Shown here piece after piece: positions 11,733-21,300 of a stretch of 52,768 bases of DNA; the first letter of the stretch is position 1; the number at the start of each line of letters is the position of its first letter. The notes under the pieces are model-generated. The model made no database searches and was not told the DNA's origin. It saw only the letters and a program-made list of their open reading frames with translations. Position numbers and translations under genes: made by a program. This stretch comes from a virus: the IMG/VR virus record IMGVR_UViG_3300006919_000075, positions 1 through 52,768 of that record; one strand, written 5' to 3'.

Positions 11733-12937
11733 GCTGTTCTACCACAAATGTAGTCATCGCACCGGGGCCGGGAGGCGCTAACGGTGTCGACGGGTCAAAC
11801 GGATCTGACGGCGTCACCGCGTTTTCGGTGACGGTGTCATCGTTCGTCGTTCCGGTTTATGATGAGCTGGTTCCCGTCAATGTCACCATCGAACTCGACC
11901 AAGCGGATTGGATCCCAGTCGGAGTCACGGTATACATCGAGGGCGCTGGATATTACATCGTCCAGGGTGTTTCCGCGGGAGCAGATCCACCTTCGATCCA
12001 GGCATCCAACAATGGCGCTGCCTCGAACACCGCAGCCGGGACGACCATCGGGGTTGGAAAGAAGGTATGCGCGGCTGGAGTTACAGGAGCCACGGCAAGC
12101 TTGTCTGGAGCGGCTGGAGGTGATCTGACCGGGACTTATCCGAATCCGACTCTGGATATTTTCACTCTAAAAGGTGAGCTCTATACTTTCACGGGAAGCG
12201 CATACGGCACCCTGACAGCGGGAACGGATAATCAAACGCTTCACGCCGATAGCGGCGAAGCGAATGGCCTTGCGTATCGAGCGATTGATTTGACGGGGGC
12301 GACGACTGATCTATCGGGCACCCTCGGGCTAGCGAACGGCGGCACTGGCGAGACATCGGCAGCGGACGCATACAATGCACTATCGCCGCTGACGACTCGA
12401 GGCGACATCGTCACGGGCGATGCCTCGGGAGCTGCCCAGCGACTGGCTTTGGGCGCTACCGGGACGGTGCTTACCTCGGATGGAAGCGATGCCTATTGGA
12501 CAGAACCTGCTTCAGCTTCATTCGGCGGAGACGCAAAGGTCGTCCGGTTCACTTCAACAGGACCGACGACACTGTCGGATACTCCAGACGATGCACAGTC
12601 GGGTGTAATATTTATTTGCACCTCGTCGAATCCTGGAAGCATCACGTTACCGAATGCCTTAGAATACGCGACCGCTTCTTCCTCGAAGTTCTTGTCGTTG
12701 CTCCAAGAGAACAACAACCAAGCTGCTGGCATGGTCGTGGCGAATGCGGACTCTGCGGGTAACGATGTTCGTAAGGCAACGACTTCGCTAGGGGCGGCAT
12801 CGTCTGTGGCGATTGCAAAACTTTCGAGTTCCCTGGCGGGAACGTATCAGATGGTGAAGTTCAGAGCCCTCCCGGATGGCGCGGGTGGAGCTTACTGGTT
12901 GCTGGATAGCTTCAACGAAGCGACGAATCTCGTCTAA
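11729..12937 (+). CDS. Tail fibre protein (collagen-like start, repeat shaft)
   Basis: A 402-aa Gly/Ser/Thr-rich protein. A short collagen-like segment (GPGGANGVDGSNGSDG, about 13-28) is followed by beta-rich domains. A shaft motif follows, LSGAAGGDLTGTYPNPTL (about 123-140), then ANGGTGETSAADAYNALSPL and GATGTVLTSDGSDAYW, all hallmark sequences of tailed-phage fibres. The C-terminal domain (about 265-402) probably binds the receptor. The stop overlaps the next ATG (TAATG). Confidence 0.85.
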   Translation: MSCSTTNVVIAPGPGGANGVDGSNGSDGVTAFSVTVSSFVVPVYDELVPVNVTIELDQADWIPVGVTVYIEGAGYYIVQGVSAGADPPSIQASNNGAASNTAAGTTIGVGKKVCAAGVTGATASLSGAAGGDLTGTYPNPTLDIFTLKGELYTFTGSAYGTLTAGTDNQTLHADSGEANGLAYRAIDLTGATTDLSGTLGLANGGTGETSAADAYNALSPLTTRGDIVTGDASGAAQRLALGATGTVLTSDGSDAYWTEPASASFGGDAKVVRFTSTGPTTLSDTPDDAQSGVIFICTSSNPGSITLPNALEYATASSSKFLSLLQENNNQAAGMVVANADSAGNDVRKATTSLGAASSVAIAKLSSSLAGTYQMVKFRALPDGAGGAYWLLDSFNEATNLV

Positions 12938-14703
12938 TGGCCCAATCTAAAGCCAGAGTCCAAGCTGCGGCGCAACTTTCTTTCGAGGGAGGTGTGGACT
13001 CTAATCTCTTGCCCCGGTTGCTTCGCGGCAACCAGATCGCCTGGGCAACGAATTGCAGAATCAGGGGCGGGACGATTTCACCTCGGCCTGGTTTTAGAAA
13101 GCAGGCTCTGACTTTTCCTGTTTCCGGAGACGACACTCTTTTCCAGACCGGAAAGTTCCAAGGTGCGGGATTTTATGTGGGGTCCAACGGCCTCGGAGAG
13201 TTAATGGTATCGATCGGAGGCCGGACGTTTTCGATAGACGCGGATTTTGATGCCCGAGATATCTCCCCGGAGGGTGATCCAAACAGCAGCAAAGCGGATC
13301 TTGTGACCTTCGAGCAAGCCGAGAGATGGATGATCGTCCAGGACGGTCAGGCGGCTCCCTTGATCTATAACCGGTCAGATTCGAGAAGGGCGTATGATCT
13401 CGAAGTGAGTTCGGGCAGTGTCTGTTCTTATGCGAACGGAAGGCTCTGGTGCGCGAGAGGTAATTTCTACACGGCGGGAGATCTTGTAGGATCCTCGAGC
13501 GGTGACCCGACAATCGGACGGCTGGACGCGGTCTTGAAGACCACTGAGAATACTTACTTAAACGAGGGCGGATCATTTTCAACTCCGACCAACAGCGGCA
13601 ACATCCAGTCGCTGCAAGTTTTGACGGCACTCGACACGGTCCTTGGCCAAGGTGACTTACTTGTCTTTACGGAGCAATCGATCTTCGCGACGACGGTGCC
13701 TACGGATAGGACGCAGTGGAAAAATCTTTCCTATCCAGTTCAGCGACTCGTTGCGCCCACAGGAACGGTCGGACCTTTCAGTCCCGTGAATGTCAACGGC
13801 GACATATACTATCGGTCGTCGGATGGAATCAGATCCTTGATTTCGGCAAGGCGAGATTTCAAAGACGGCGGCATGACTCCGTTGAGTTCCGAAATACAAC
13901 GGGCCTTATCTTTCGATTCTCCCGCGCTCTTGAAGCACTCGTCCGGAGTGCTCTTCGACAATCGGCTGCTCCATACGTGCATCGGGCGAACCACAGAGCG
14001 CGGCGTGGTCCATAAAGGAATCGTGAGTCTAGACTTCGATCCTGTGAGTGGGCTCCGCGTCGATGCTTCGCTCGCCTATGACGGGCTGTGGACGGGGCTT
14101 GATTTTTTTCACATCGTCAAAGGCCGTTTAGGTACGAAAGAACGCTGTTTTGTTTTCGCTCTGAGCGACTCCGATGAGATTGAGTTATGGGAATTGGACC
14201 CAGAGCTTTCAGATGACTGGACTGATTCTGATTCCTGCACTCCGATCGAGTGGTTTTTTGAAACGAAAAGCGTCTCCTTCGATAGCCCTTTTGAGATGAA
14301 GCGCCTCGATCGGTTCGAGGTCTGGCTCCGAGACGTCGCTGGAGTCGTTGACTTTTCGCTGTACACAAGACCAGATAGTTCTACTGGATGGAACCTGTGG
14401 CGTTCTTGGCAGGAAAGTGTAAAAATCCAGGACGGGCTCGATTACAACAAGCCCTCGTATCGCCCACGGCGAAGTGTCGCCAATCCACCGAATTCACAAG
14501 AGGATCTCGATCCGAAAAAGCCAGTCGATCAAGGTTACGAATTCCAGTTCAGGTTGTCCGGGACGGGCTCTGCCACAGTGGATACGCTTAGATTTTTTGC
14601 CGAACAGAGAAACGAGGATGTGTATCCTCCATGTCCGCCAGCCGTGGGCGTAGAGACCGAGAACACGAGCTGCCCCTTAGATGACTTTCCACAGATCCCA
14701 TGA
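12937..14703 (+). CDS. Virion structural protein, tail component (588 aa)
   Basis: Begins with the motif FEGGVDSNLLPRLLRGNQIA then NCRIRGGTISPRPGF (about 16-54). This is found at the start of a large group of podovirus-type tail or stabiliser proteins in which GG-x-N/D-S, N-Q-x-A-W and R-G-G-x-x-x-R-P-G-F are conserved. The rest is beta-rich and probably propeller- or barrel-like. It lies between the fibre and collar genes with overlapping starts and stops. A role in the tail tube or nozzle is inferred. Confidence 0.7.
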   Translation: MAQSKARVQAAAQLSFEGGVDSNLLPRLLRGNQIAWATNCRIRGGTISPRPGFRKQALTFPVSGDDTLFQTGKFQGAGFYVGSNGLGELMVSIGGRTFSIDADFDARDISPEGDPNSSKADLVTFEQAERWMIVQDGQAAPLIYNRSDSRRAYDLEVSSGSVCSYANGRLWCARGNFYTAGDLVGSSSGDPTIGRLDAVLKTTENTYLNEGGSFSTPTNSGNIQSLQVLTALDTVLGQGDLLVFTEQSIFATTVPTDRTQWKNLSYPVQRLVAPTGTVGPFSPVNVNGDIYYRSSDGIRSLISARRDFKDGGMTPLSSEIQRALSFDSPALLKHSSGVLFDNRLLHTCIGRTTERGVVHKGIVSLDFDPVSGLRVDASLAYDGLWTGLDFFHIVKGRLGTKERCFVFALSDSDEIELWELDPELSDDWTDSDSCTPIEWFFETKSVSFDSPFEMKRLDRFEVWLRDVAGVVDFSLYTRPDSSTGWNLWRSWQESVKIQDGLDYNKPSYRPRRSVANPPNSQEDLDPKKPVDQGYEFQFRLSGTGSATVDTLRFFAEQRNEDVYPPCPPAVGVETENTSCPLDDFPQIP

Positions 14704-15449
14704 GCACTAACGTAATTCTCCAAGCTGGAACGCTTCCGACAGATTGTTTCGCTTCGCATCAGGCCGAATACGAAGAGTATATCCGACAGACCACCGCCAC
14801 GTTGCCGGAGGATAGTGTATCCTACATCGTGTCAACTACCGCGCCATCTGCAGATGACCGGGATAAGCTGTGGATCCAGGTGGACGCGCAGAACCGTCCG
14901 ATCCGGCAATGGATATTCACCAATTCGCGGTGGGCGTGGCCGCATCCCGTGCCTTACTCAGACAAACGGCTTGTGATGTTCACCGGATCCTCCGCGGAGG
15001 TCGATACATTGGACGGGGGCGTTGCTGGAACGGCGTCAACTTTTGGGGGACCATTCTGGGAGATCGATGCGACCATGTCCTTGAAGTTCCCGCTTGGAAT
15101 TGGAACTCTGGAATCAGGCGAGACGATAGCGCCTGGAGACTCGGGGGGACAGGAACGAGTCACGTTGATTGAAAATGAACTCCCGGATCATGGGCATGTC
15201 GGTAAAGCTTACTACAGATACTCTGGAGGATCCTACTCTGAAGACCCATCCGGTGAATCTGACAATACGCTGCACCAAGGCAGTTCGCATACGACAAGTC
15301 CAAGTGGGAATTACGCGGCATCGGGAGTGCGGACGGAGTCAATCGATGTCGCCTCTGGAAAGTTTGGAAATTCCCACGACAATATGCCACCATACGTAGG
15401 CGTATATTTCATCAAGCGCACGGTTCGTGAATTTTACACTGCGTCATGA
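14700..15449 (+). CDS. Tail collar/fibre-tip protein
   Basis: The 249-aa product ends with a phage collar-type domain: ENELPDHGHV (about 157-166), a His/Gly/Ser-rich loop region, and NMPPYVGVYFIKRT (about 228-241). The NMPP(Y/H) stretch followed by a hydrophobic strand is typical of tail-collar and short-fibre tip domains, where His residues bind metal at the tip. It couples by ATGA to both neighbours. Confidence 0.8.
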   Translation: MSTNVILQAGTLPTDCFASHQAEYEEYIRQTTATLPEDSVSYIVSTTAPSADDRDKLWIQVDAQNRPIRQWIFTNSRWAWPHPVPYSDKRLVMFTGSSAEVDTLDGGVAGTASTFGGPFWEIDATMSLKFPLGIGTLESGETIAPGDSGGQERVTLIENELPDHGHVGKAYYRYSGGSYSEDPSGESDNTLHQGSSHTTSPSGNYAASGVRTESIDVASGKFGNSHDNMPPYVGVYFIKRTVREFYTAS

Positions 15450-16450
15450 GACTAAACCTTGCAGCCGTAAAGGCATCTAGAGTGACCGACATGCTCGGGT
15501 TGTGTGAAGACGACCCTAGGCTTCTTGATTTTTTAAACGAAGGCCATCGCCGGTTGATCCATGCGGGGCTTTACTGGAACACGTTCCAGACGTATCAGAT
15601 TTGCGTTGGCTCTGAAGGGTGCCTGACTTGGCCGAGACAGGTCGCCTCGATCGAGGCGTTGTCTGTTAATGATGCGCCGGTCACTCTTCGGAATGGGTGG
15701 TTTGAGTATCTACAATCCGGGTATGGAATTCGGACGAACGAGAATTCAAGCGAGTTACAGCTCATCGATCGGGGGACGGCTTGCACCTTCGATGACATCA
15801 CCGACAACTCCACGGTGCTTGAGGTATATTCTCTGGTGGCGGAAGACGCGGGATCTCAGTTGCTTGTCCAGGGGTATGATGAGAACGGGAATTGGATCCG
15901 CTCACTGGTCGGTTCGACTTACGTCGATGGGGAGTATATCGACATCTCCACCACGAAGACCCGATCCACGAACATCTTCACAGCGGTGACATCGATCACA
16001 AAGCCGGTCACCAACGGGCCGGTTTATCTCTCTAAAGTCGACGCGAGTTCGGTTGTGACTTTAATCGGTTACTACGAAGCCGACGAAACTCTTCCAAACT
16101 ACCGGCGTAGTTTAATTCCAGGGCTCGCCGATGCACCCAATTATGTGTGCGGGGATGGGGATCCGCTAACAGATCGTCGAGCCGTGAGGGCGGTCGTCAA
16201 GTTGGAACACATCGATGTCGTCAATGACAATGATTTCTTTGTGATCGGGAACGTGTCTGCGATAAAGAACTCAGCCAAGGCAGTTCAACTGGAGGAACAG
16301 CAGAACTTGCAGGAATCGATTCAGCATTTTCAGCTCGCGCTGCAGTTGCTTGACAACGAATTGAAACACTACGAGGGCACTTCGAACGTAGAGCCTTTGA
16401 AAATCGAATCTGATACCTGGGGTGCAGGGCAGATGCCGACTGTCATTTAG
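15446..16450 (+). CDS. Probable head-tail adaptor / structural protein (334 aa)
   Basis: The N-terminus, LCEDDPRLLDFLNEGHRRLIHAG (about 19-41), resembles the start of tail-tubular/adaptor proteins of podoviruses, where a helix bundle contacts the portal. The middle is beta-rich (GYDENGNWIRS, about 139-149) and the C-terminus is a helix with Gln/Glu heptads (about 270-315). The position between the collar and internal virion genes supports an adaptor or tube role. Assignment is by pattern and context. Confidence 0.6.
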   Translation: MRLNLAAVKASRVTDMLGLCEDDPRLLDFLNEGHRRLIHAGLYWNTFQTYQICVGSEGCLTWPRQVASIEALSVNDAPVTLRNGWFEYLQSGYGIRTNENSSELQLIDRGTACTFDDITDNSTVLEVYSLVAEDAGSQLLVQGYDENGNWIRSLVGSTYVDGEYIDISTTKTRSTNIFTAVTSITKPVTNGPVYLSKVDASSVVTLIGYYEADETLPNYRRSLIPGLADAPNYVCGDGDPLTDRRAVRAVVKLEHIDVVNDNDFFVIGNVSAIKNSAKAVQLEEQQNLQESIQHFQLALQLLDNELKHYEGTSNVEPLKIESDTWGAGQMPTVI

Positions 16451-16462
16451 AAAGTTAGAAGT

Positions 16463-17221
16463 ATGCCTTTAAAGTCGATTTTTGGATCCAAGGTTAAGGT
16501 GCCGAAATTCATCAAGGTTGATCCTGATGAACAGGTCAAGAAGGCGTTCAAGTCGATGCAGAAGCAGCTCCCGGAGGGGGCGGCTATCGCGAAAGATATC
16601 GGCAAGGCCGATGCTGACACGGCCTTAGCTGTGCTTGAACGGTTTGCGCCGGGGACGGGCAAAGTCATTGCGCAGCAGATGGAGAACATCCAAGCCGGTC
16701 TGGCCGGTGAGGTGCCCACGGACGTTCAGAACCTGGTTCAGAATCGGGCAGCGGCTCGATCTTTTGCTGGAGGGTTCGGTGGATCCGAGGCGGCTCGTAA
16801 TTTAGAGCTTCGTGATCTCGGACTCACAAGCCTCCAGCGCATGGATACTGCGATGGCTCAGGCAAATCAGACCCTTGGGCTTTTCAAGAGCATGACTCCC
16901 GCGCAACAGTCTGTCGGGAGCATGTTCATGACGCCGCAGCAGCGGCTAGCACACGCTGTCAACGAGCGGAACACGAAGTTCCAACGGGACTTTGCTCAGG
17001 CTCAAGAGAAAGCCAAGCCCAACCCAATCGCTAAAGGGTTATTTGATGCAGCGGTAACCATTGGCGGCGGGGCGCTTGGGTCATTCATCGGCGGCAAATC
17101 GTTAGGAACGACTTTGTCTGCTGCTAAAGGTGCCCCAAGTGTAGGTCAAGCGGGAAGTGGATTCATGGGACCACCAAGCAACTACCAGAATAATTACAGT
17201 CCATACGTTTCCAATTACTAA
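16463..17221 (+). CDS. Putative internal virion protein (252 aa)
   Basis: An Ala/Gln-rich, mainly helical protein with a Gly-rich hydrophobic stretch near the C-terminus (AVTIGGGALGSFIGGKSLG, about 192-210) and an Asn/Tyr-rich tail. This layout, helices plus a possible membrane-active Gly segment, fits small ejected core proteins of podoviruses that help form the DNA channel. It precedes two larger internal-protein candidates. Confidence 0.55.
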   Translation: MPLKSIFGSKVKVPKFIKVDPDEQVKKAFKSMQKQLPEGAAIAKDIGKADADTALAVLERFAPGTGKVIAQQMENIQAGLAGEVPTDVQNLVQNRAAARSFAGGFGGSEAARNLELRDLGLTSLQRMDTAMAQANQTLGLFKSMTPAQQSVGSMFMTPQQRLAHAVNERNTKFQRDFAQAQEKAKPNPIAKGLFDAAVTIGGGALGSFIGGKSLGTTLSAAKGAPSVGQAGSGFMGPPSNYQNNYSPYVSNY

Positions 17222-17225
17222 AGTT

Positions 17226-18302
17226 ATGGCAGACCCAAGTAACCCATTCACAGGATTTTTCCAAAGCCTCGGAGCCGGTATGGAGGCAGGAAGGACACGG
17301 TCTCCTGGCGAGTCACGTTTTGTTACTATGCTCAGGGGCGCGGCTGCAGCTTCCACACCTGCTCAGGACCGATTGAGGCAGCAAGAACTTACTGCGCGAA
17401 ATACCCGTATGCAGCAGGAGCTTGAGTTCAGAATCCAGGACCAGGCGCTGCGGACGAGTATCGCAAGCCAGCGGCAGGAGCTAGATAAACAGAAGCACCT
17501 ACAGGGTTTAGCTGAAGAGAATGCCCGACTTGAAAACGAACGGAACGACGCGGCTGGATTGAACGCGTTTGCATCGGCAATAAGTCAGATTAATTCTTTG
17601 GAAGACGCTGATAGTTTTATGGAGCAGCAGACTGGGTTGTTGAGCTCACTGTCCTCCGAAGGATCGGAGGCTGCGAGAAAGATGTTCTTAGACTTCCGTA
17701 AGGGGAAGGAGATGGAGCGGATGCAGGAAATAGCCGATCTTCGTAGTGAGGTCATGGGATTTGATGGGGCCGATCAGGACGCCGTAGGTAAGATGAACTA
17801 TGGGCAGTTACTTCAGGAAAAGGGGCAGCTCATGTTGAACCGCCCGTGGATGCCGAACGAAAAGACGAGAACGGCTTACGTCAACGGGCAGCAAGTGACT
17901 CTTACGAATCCGAGGTTTAACGGGGGCAGTGGCGATGGGTATACGCCAGCCAATAGGATGTCGGCGTTCGACGATTTCCAGAGGGCCTTGAGGGCTATGG
18001 ATGAAATAGACGAAGGCGAGTATGATGAGACGGAAGGAAAAAAGAAGCTAACCGCCGCGGACGATCGAGCAAGGGCGGCGTTGCGGAGGTTCGCTTCCAT
18101 TGGTGGCTCTAGGGATTGGCTAACAGAACTTCAGTTGGATCAGTATGGTGACGTATTTGAGTCTGTGGGAATGGGGGCACCTGCGGACGAGTCGACCGCC
18201 AAGGAGCGCCTTACTGTGGACGGGGACGTTCCCCCAGATTTGTTTGGGGATCCTAAAAGATTGGAGCAGTTGAACGCCTTCATACTTGAGGCTACTAAGT
18301 AA
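17226..18302 (+). CDS. Putative internal virion protein (358 aa)
   Basis: Starts at ATG 17226 (MADPSNPFTGFFQS), four bases after the previous stop; the longer frame overlaps that gene. Residues about 45-125 are dense in Gln, Arg and Glu with heptads (DRLRQQELTARNTRMQQEL), predicting a long coiled coil. The C-terminal third is acidic. It overlaps the start of the 1823-aa protein by one base (TAATG). Likely a core protein ejected with it; inferred from context. Confidence 0.6.
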   Translation: MADPSNPFTGFFQSLGAGMEAGRTRSPGESRFVTMLRGAAAASTPAQDRLRQQELTARNTRMQQELEFRIQDQALRTSIASQRQELDKQKHLQGLAEENARLENERNDAAGLNAFASAISQINSLEDADSFMEQQTGLLSSLSSEGSEAARKMFLDFRKGKEMERMQEIADLRSEVMGFDGADQDAVGKMNYGQLLQEKGQLMLNRPWMPNEKTRTAYVNGQQVTLTNPRFNGGSGDGYTPANRMSAFDDFQRALRAMDEIDEGEYDETEGKKKLTAADDRARAALRRFASIGGSRDWLTELQLDQYGDVFESVGMGAPADESTAKERLTVDGDVPPDLFGDPKRLEQLNAFILEATK

Positions 18303-21300
18303 TGAACCCGCAGACCCAAGAGATATTACGGCAAGCAAGAGCAGCAGCACCTGCTCTTGTTGATGTTTCTGATGACGTCCTCGTAGAAGCTCTCGGGAAC
18401 GTGTATCCGGAAACTACCCGGTATGCGGGGTTCAAGGGGGACTTCCTGAGAGGAGAACTTTCTCGAAGCGGGACCGCAAGGAGCCAAGCTGCGGTAGCCA
18501 AAGAGTCCGGGGTCGGGGTCATGGGGCCTTTGGAGCAGATAGATGCTTCGATCCAATCCGGGACTAAGCGTATGCAAGCTGCGTTTGCAAATCTGGGAGC
18601 CGACGTGATTGGGTCTGATACAGCCAAAGCTTTATTGGCAACGAGGGGTAAATACACAGGAGCTTTCGAAGAAGCCTCCGATGCGATTCAGGAATGGTCG
18701 GATGCCCAGAGTGAAGAAGCATCTTTTCTAGCGAGGACTCGCGACCTTTCAGAACCAGGTTATGTTCAAACGGCGGCTAACTTAGTTGCTGAATCACTAC
18801 CGTCCCTTGCACCTGCAGTGGTGGCGGGTCCAGCAGGTATGCCAGCGGTCTTGGCCGCTACTGGTATCACTAGCTATGCCAGTGTTGCGGATTCGGTAGA
18901 GCGGGAGATGATGGGCATGGGAGCCTCCCGTAAAGAGGCCGAAGCAATCGCACACGCCGAGGGAGCCACTGCTGGTTTAGCCACGACCTTAATCACGGCG
19001 GGGTTCAACAAGTATTTTCCAGGTCTCGAAGGTGTGCTTGCTGCGGGGCCTAAGCGCGAAGCAGCGAGGCAAACGATAAAGTCGGCACTCAAGGCATTTG
19101 GCGTGTCTGCGGCTAGTGAGGCTGCGGAAGAATCTCTCGACGAACTGTCTCAGAATATCCTCGCTGAGATGGTAAGAAGTCCTGAGAGGGACATGGTGGA
19201 TATATTGAAGGATGTTGGGGCAGCGGGATTTGTCGGGGGCTTCTTTGGTGGTGGATTCAAGTTAAGCTCCCTCGGAGTCGATGCTTATCGAAGCGGCGAC
19301 ATAAAGAGATGGCAAAGCGCCAGAAAAGCTAAGGGGCCAGACGCCACAATTCAGACTTCTTTTACGCCCGGAGAGGGACAGGGCGTAGCTGACATGAGGC
19401 TTGGTTCAGCGTTCACAACGCGACCAGAGGATCTCCCCGTCGATCCAGTGACCGAAGGGACTTTCGAAGGAAGCAGCACTGAGGGGGTTTCGGAACCCGC
19501 ACCGAAAGACCAAGCGGAAGTCCGCCCTACCGAAGGCACTTTCACCGGCAGCGTCAGTGTCTCTGAGCCGGTCAGTGTCGACAAGCCAGAGTCGGGAGAA
19601 CTTAGGCAGACTGAATTTGAGGGTGTCCGAGATAAACGGACTGAAGCGCCGTCAAAAGAAGAGGAGCTCGCTGATCTAGAAAAACAGGGACTTGCGGCAC
19701 GGCAAGAGATCGAGAAGCGACAGGCCAAAGAGTGGAAACAGAATCAACTCGATACCAGGGGAGAAGAAGTTTATTACCATGGCGTGGCGAAGCCTTTCAC
19801 GATAGCCAAGGGCATGGAGGACGCGGGTAGTGAATTGAATTTGTTCGGCGGTGGGCTCTACCTCACTGACGACCTCTACACGGCATCGACTTACCAGGGC
19901 AAAAACAAAGCCAAGGCATTCAATCCTTGGGAACCATCAACCAGAAAGCCTGCTCCGGGTGAGCAGGTGGGGGTCGTTTATGAAGTCGAATTCGATACCG
20001 ACGATGTGAAGTTTTACGATCTCGATGCGGAGGCTTCGCCGGAAGTAATCAGTTATTTTAAGGACTCCTTTGATCAAGATCTCGTTGGTGATGTCGAAGA
20101 GTCCGGTGGCCTTGATGGCCGATCATTAGGAGAGCTCATCCGAGAGGCGCAGGGGTTCTCTCCTGAGCTGGATATCCCAGCTTACGAGATCCAGGAGATG
20201 ATCTCCGGGGTTAAGGATGCTCTAAAGAGAGACGGTTACCGAGGATTCTCTCACAAGGGAGGCTTGCTTACTGGGAACAAGAAAAGGACTCACGATGTCA
20301 AGATCCTGTGGACCGATGATATTAGCACTCCGATTTACCAAGAAGCGGTCGATTTATCTGAACGGATACGGGAGCCGGGTGCTGCACAGGTAGTCGAGGA
20401 GACAGGCACTCAGGAGAACCTGTTCCCCAGCAGTGTCATTTCCGCGATCGAAGCGGAGGGGGCTTCTGTCCGGGCATCAGAATCTGTTGATAGGGTGAGG
20501 CAGTTGACTCAGGGACTGGAAGAGCAGCTTCGTGTCTTGTCTAAGATCCAAACCACGGCAGAGCAACTTGAATCTCTAGCGGAAGGAGATACCGTCCGAT
20601 CTGCTAGAGAGCAGTCCACGCTCGCCCGATCTAGCGAACGCCAACAGAAGGCAGTCGTTAAGAAGATTCGGAATCAGATTAAGAAACTGTCCGACGCTCT
20701 TTTGGATACGGCAGTTGAGGAGGTGGCTGCTGCGAGTGCAGGCAGCGATGTGGTGGCCGAGGCGGCAGAGGCTTTTGGAAGTTCAGAGGCGCTGCTTCCC
20801 TCTAGCAGCATGTTATCTGTCACTGACGCGGAGATTGAAGCTGTGGCGTCAAAGCTAGACTCTTTGAGTGACGGTGATGGCAAGGTTAGCTTCGGACTGG
20901 GCGCGTTCGGGGAACCGGGGGAGACTGTTAGCAACTTGTTGAGGCGAGTGTTTTTCAAAGACACATCGACCGGTGCCCTTCGTTGGGATCCGACGAAGAT
21001 GCGAACATTCACCAGAAAAGCTTACAGATTTTACAACGGGACAACTGCACCTCCTCAAGTGAGAGAGGCTCGCGATAAGGCTATGTTCGATCGGGCATCT
21101 CTCGAGGATATGGCCAGTAGAATAGTGGCGAGAGTGGATGAGGAACTTGAGAAGCTTCCTGGTGAATCCAAGGCGGAGGGACTGAAGCAGGCAAATGATT
21201 TTCTTCTTGGTAAAGAAGAGGCGGAGCAAGGTCTTTTGACTGAGGATACCAAAGACGTGCTTCGCGCAGCGCGATTGTTCTTGGATAACTTGTCCAACTC

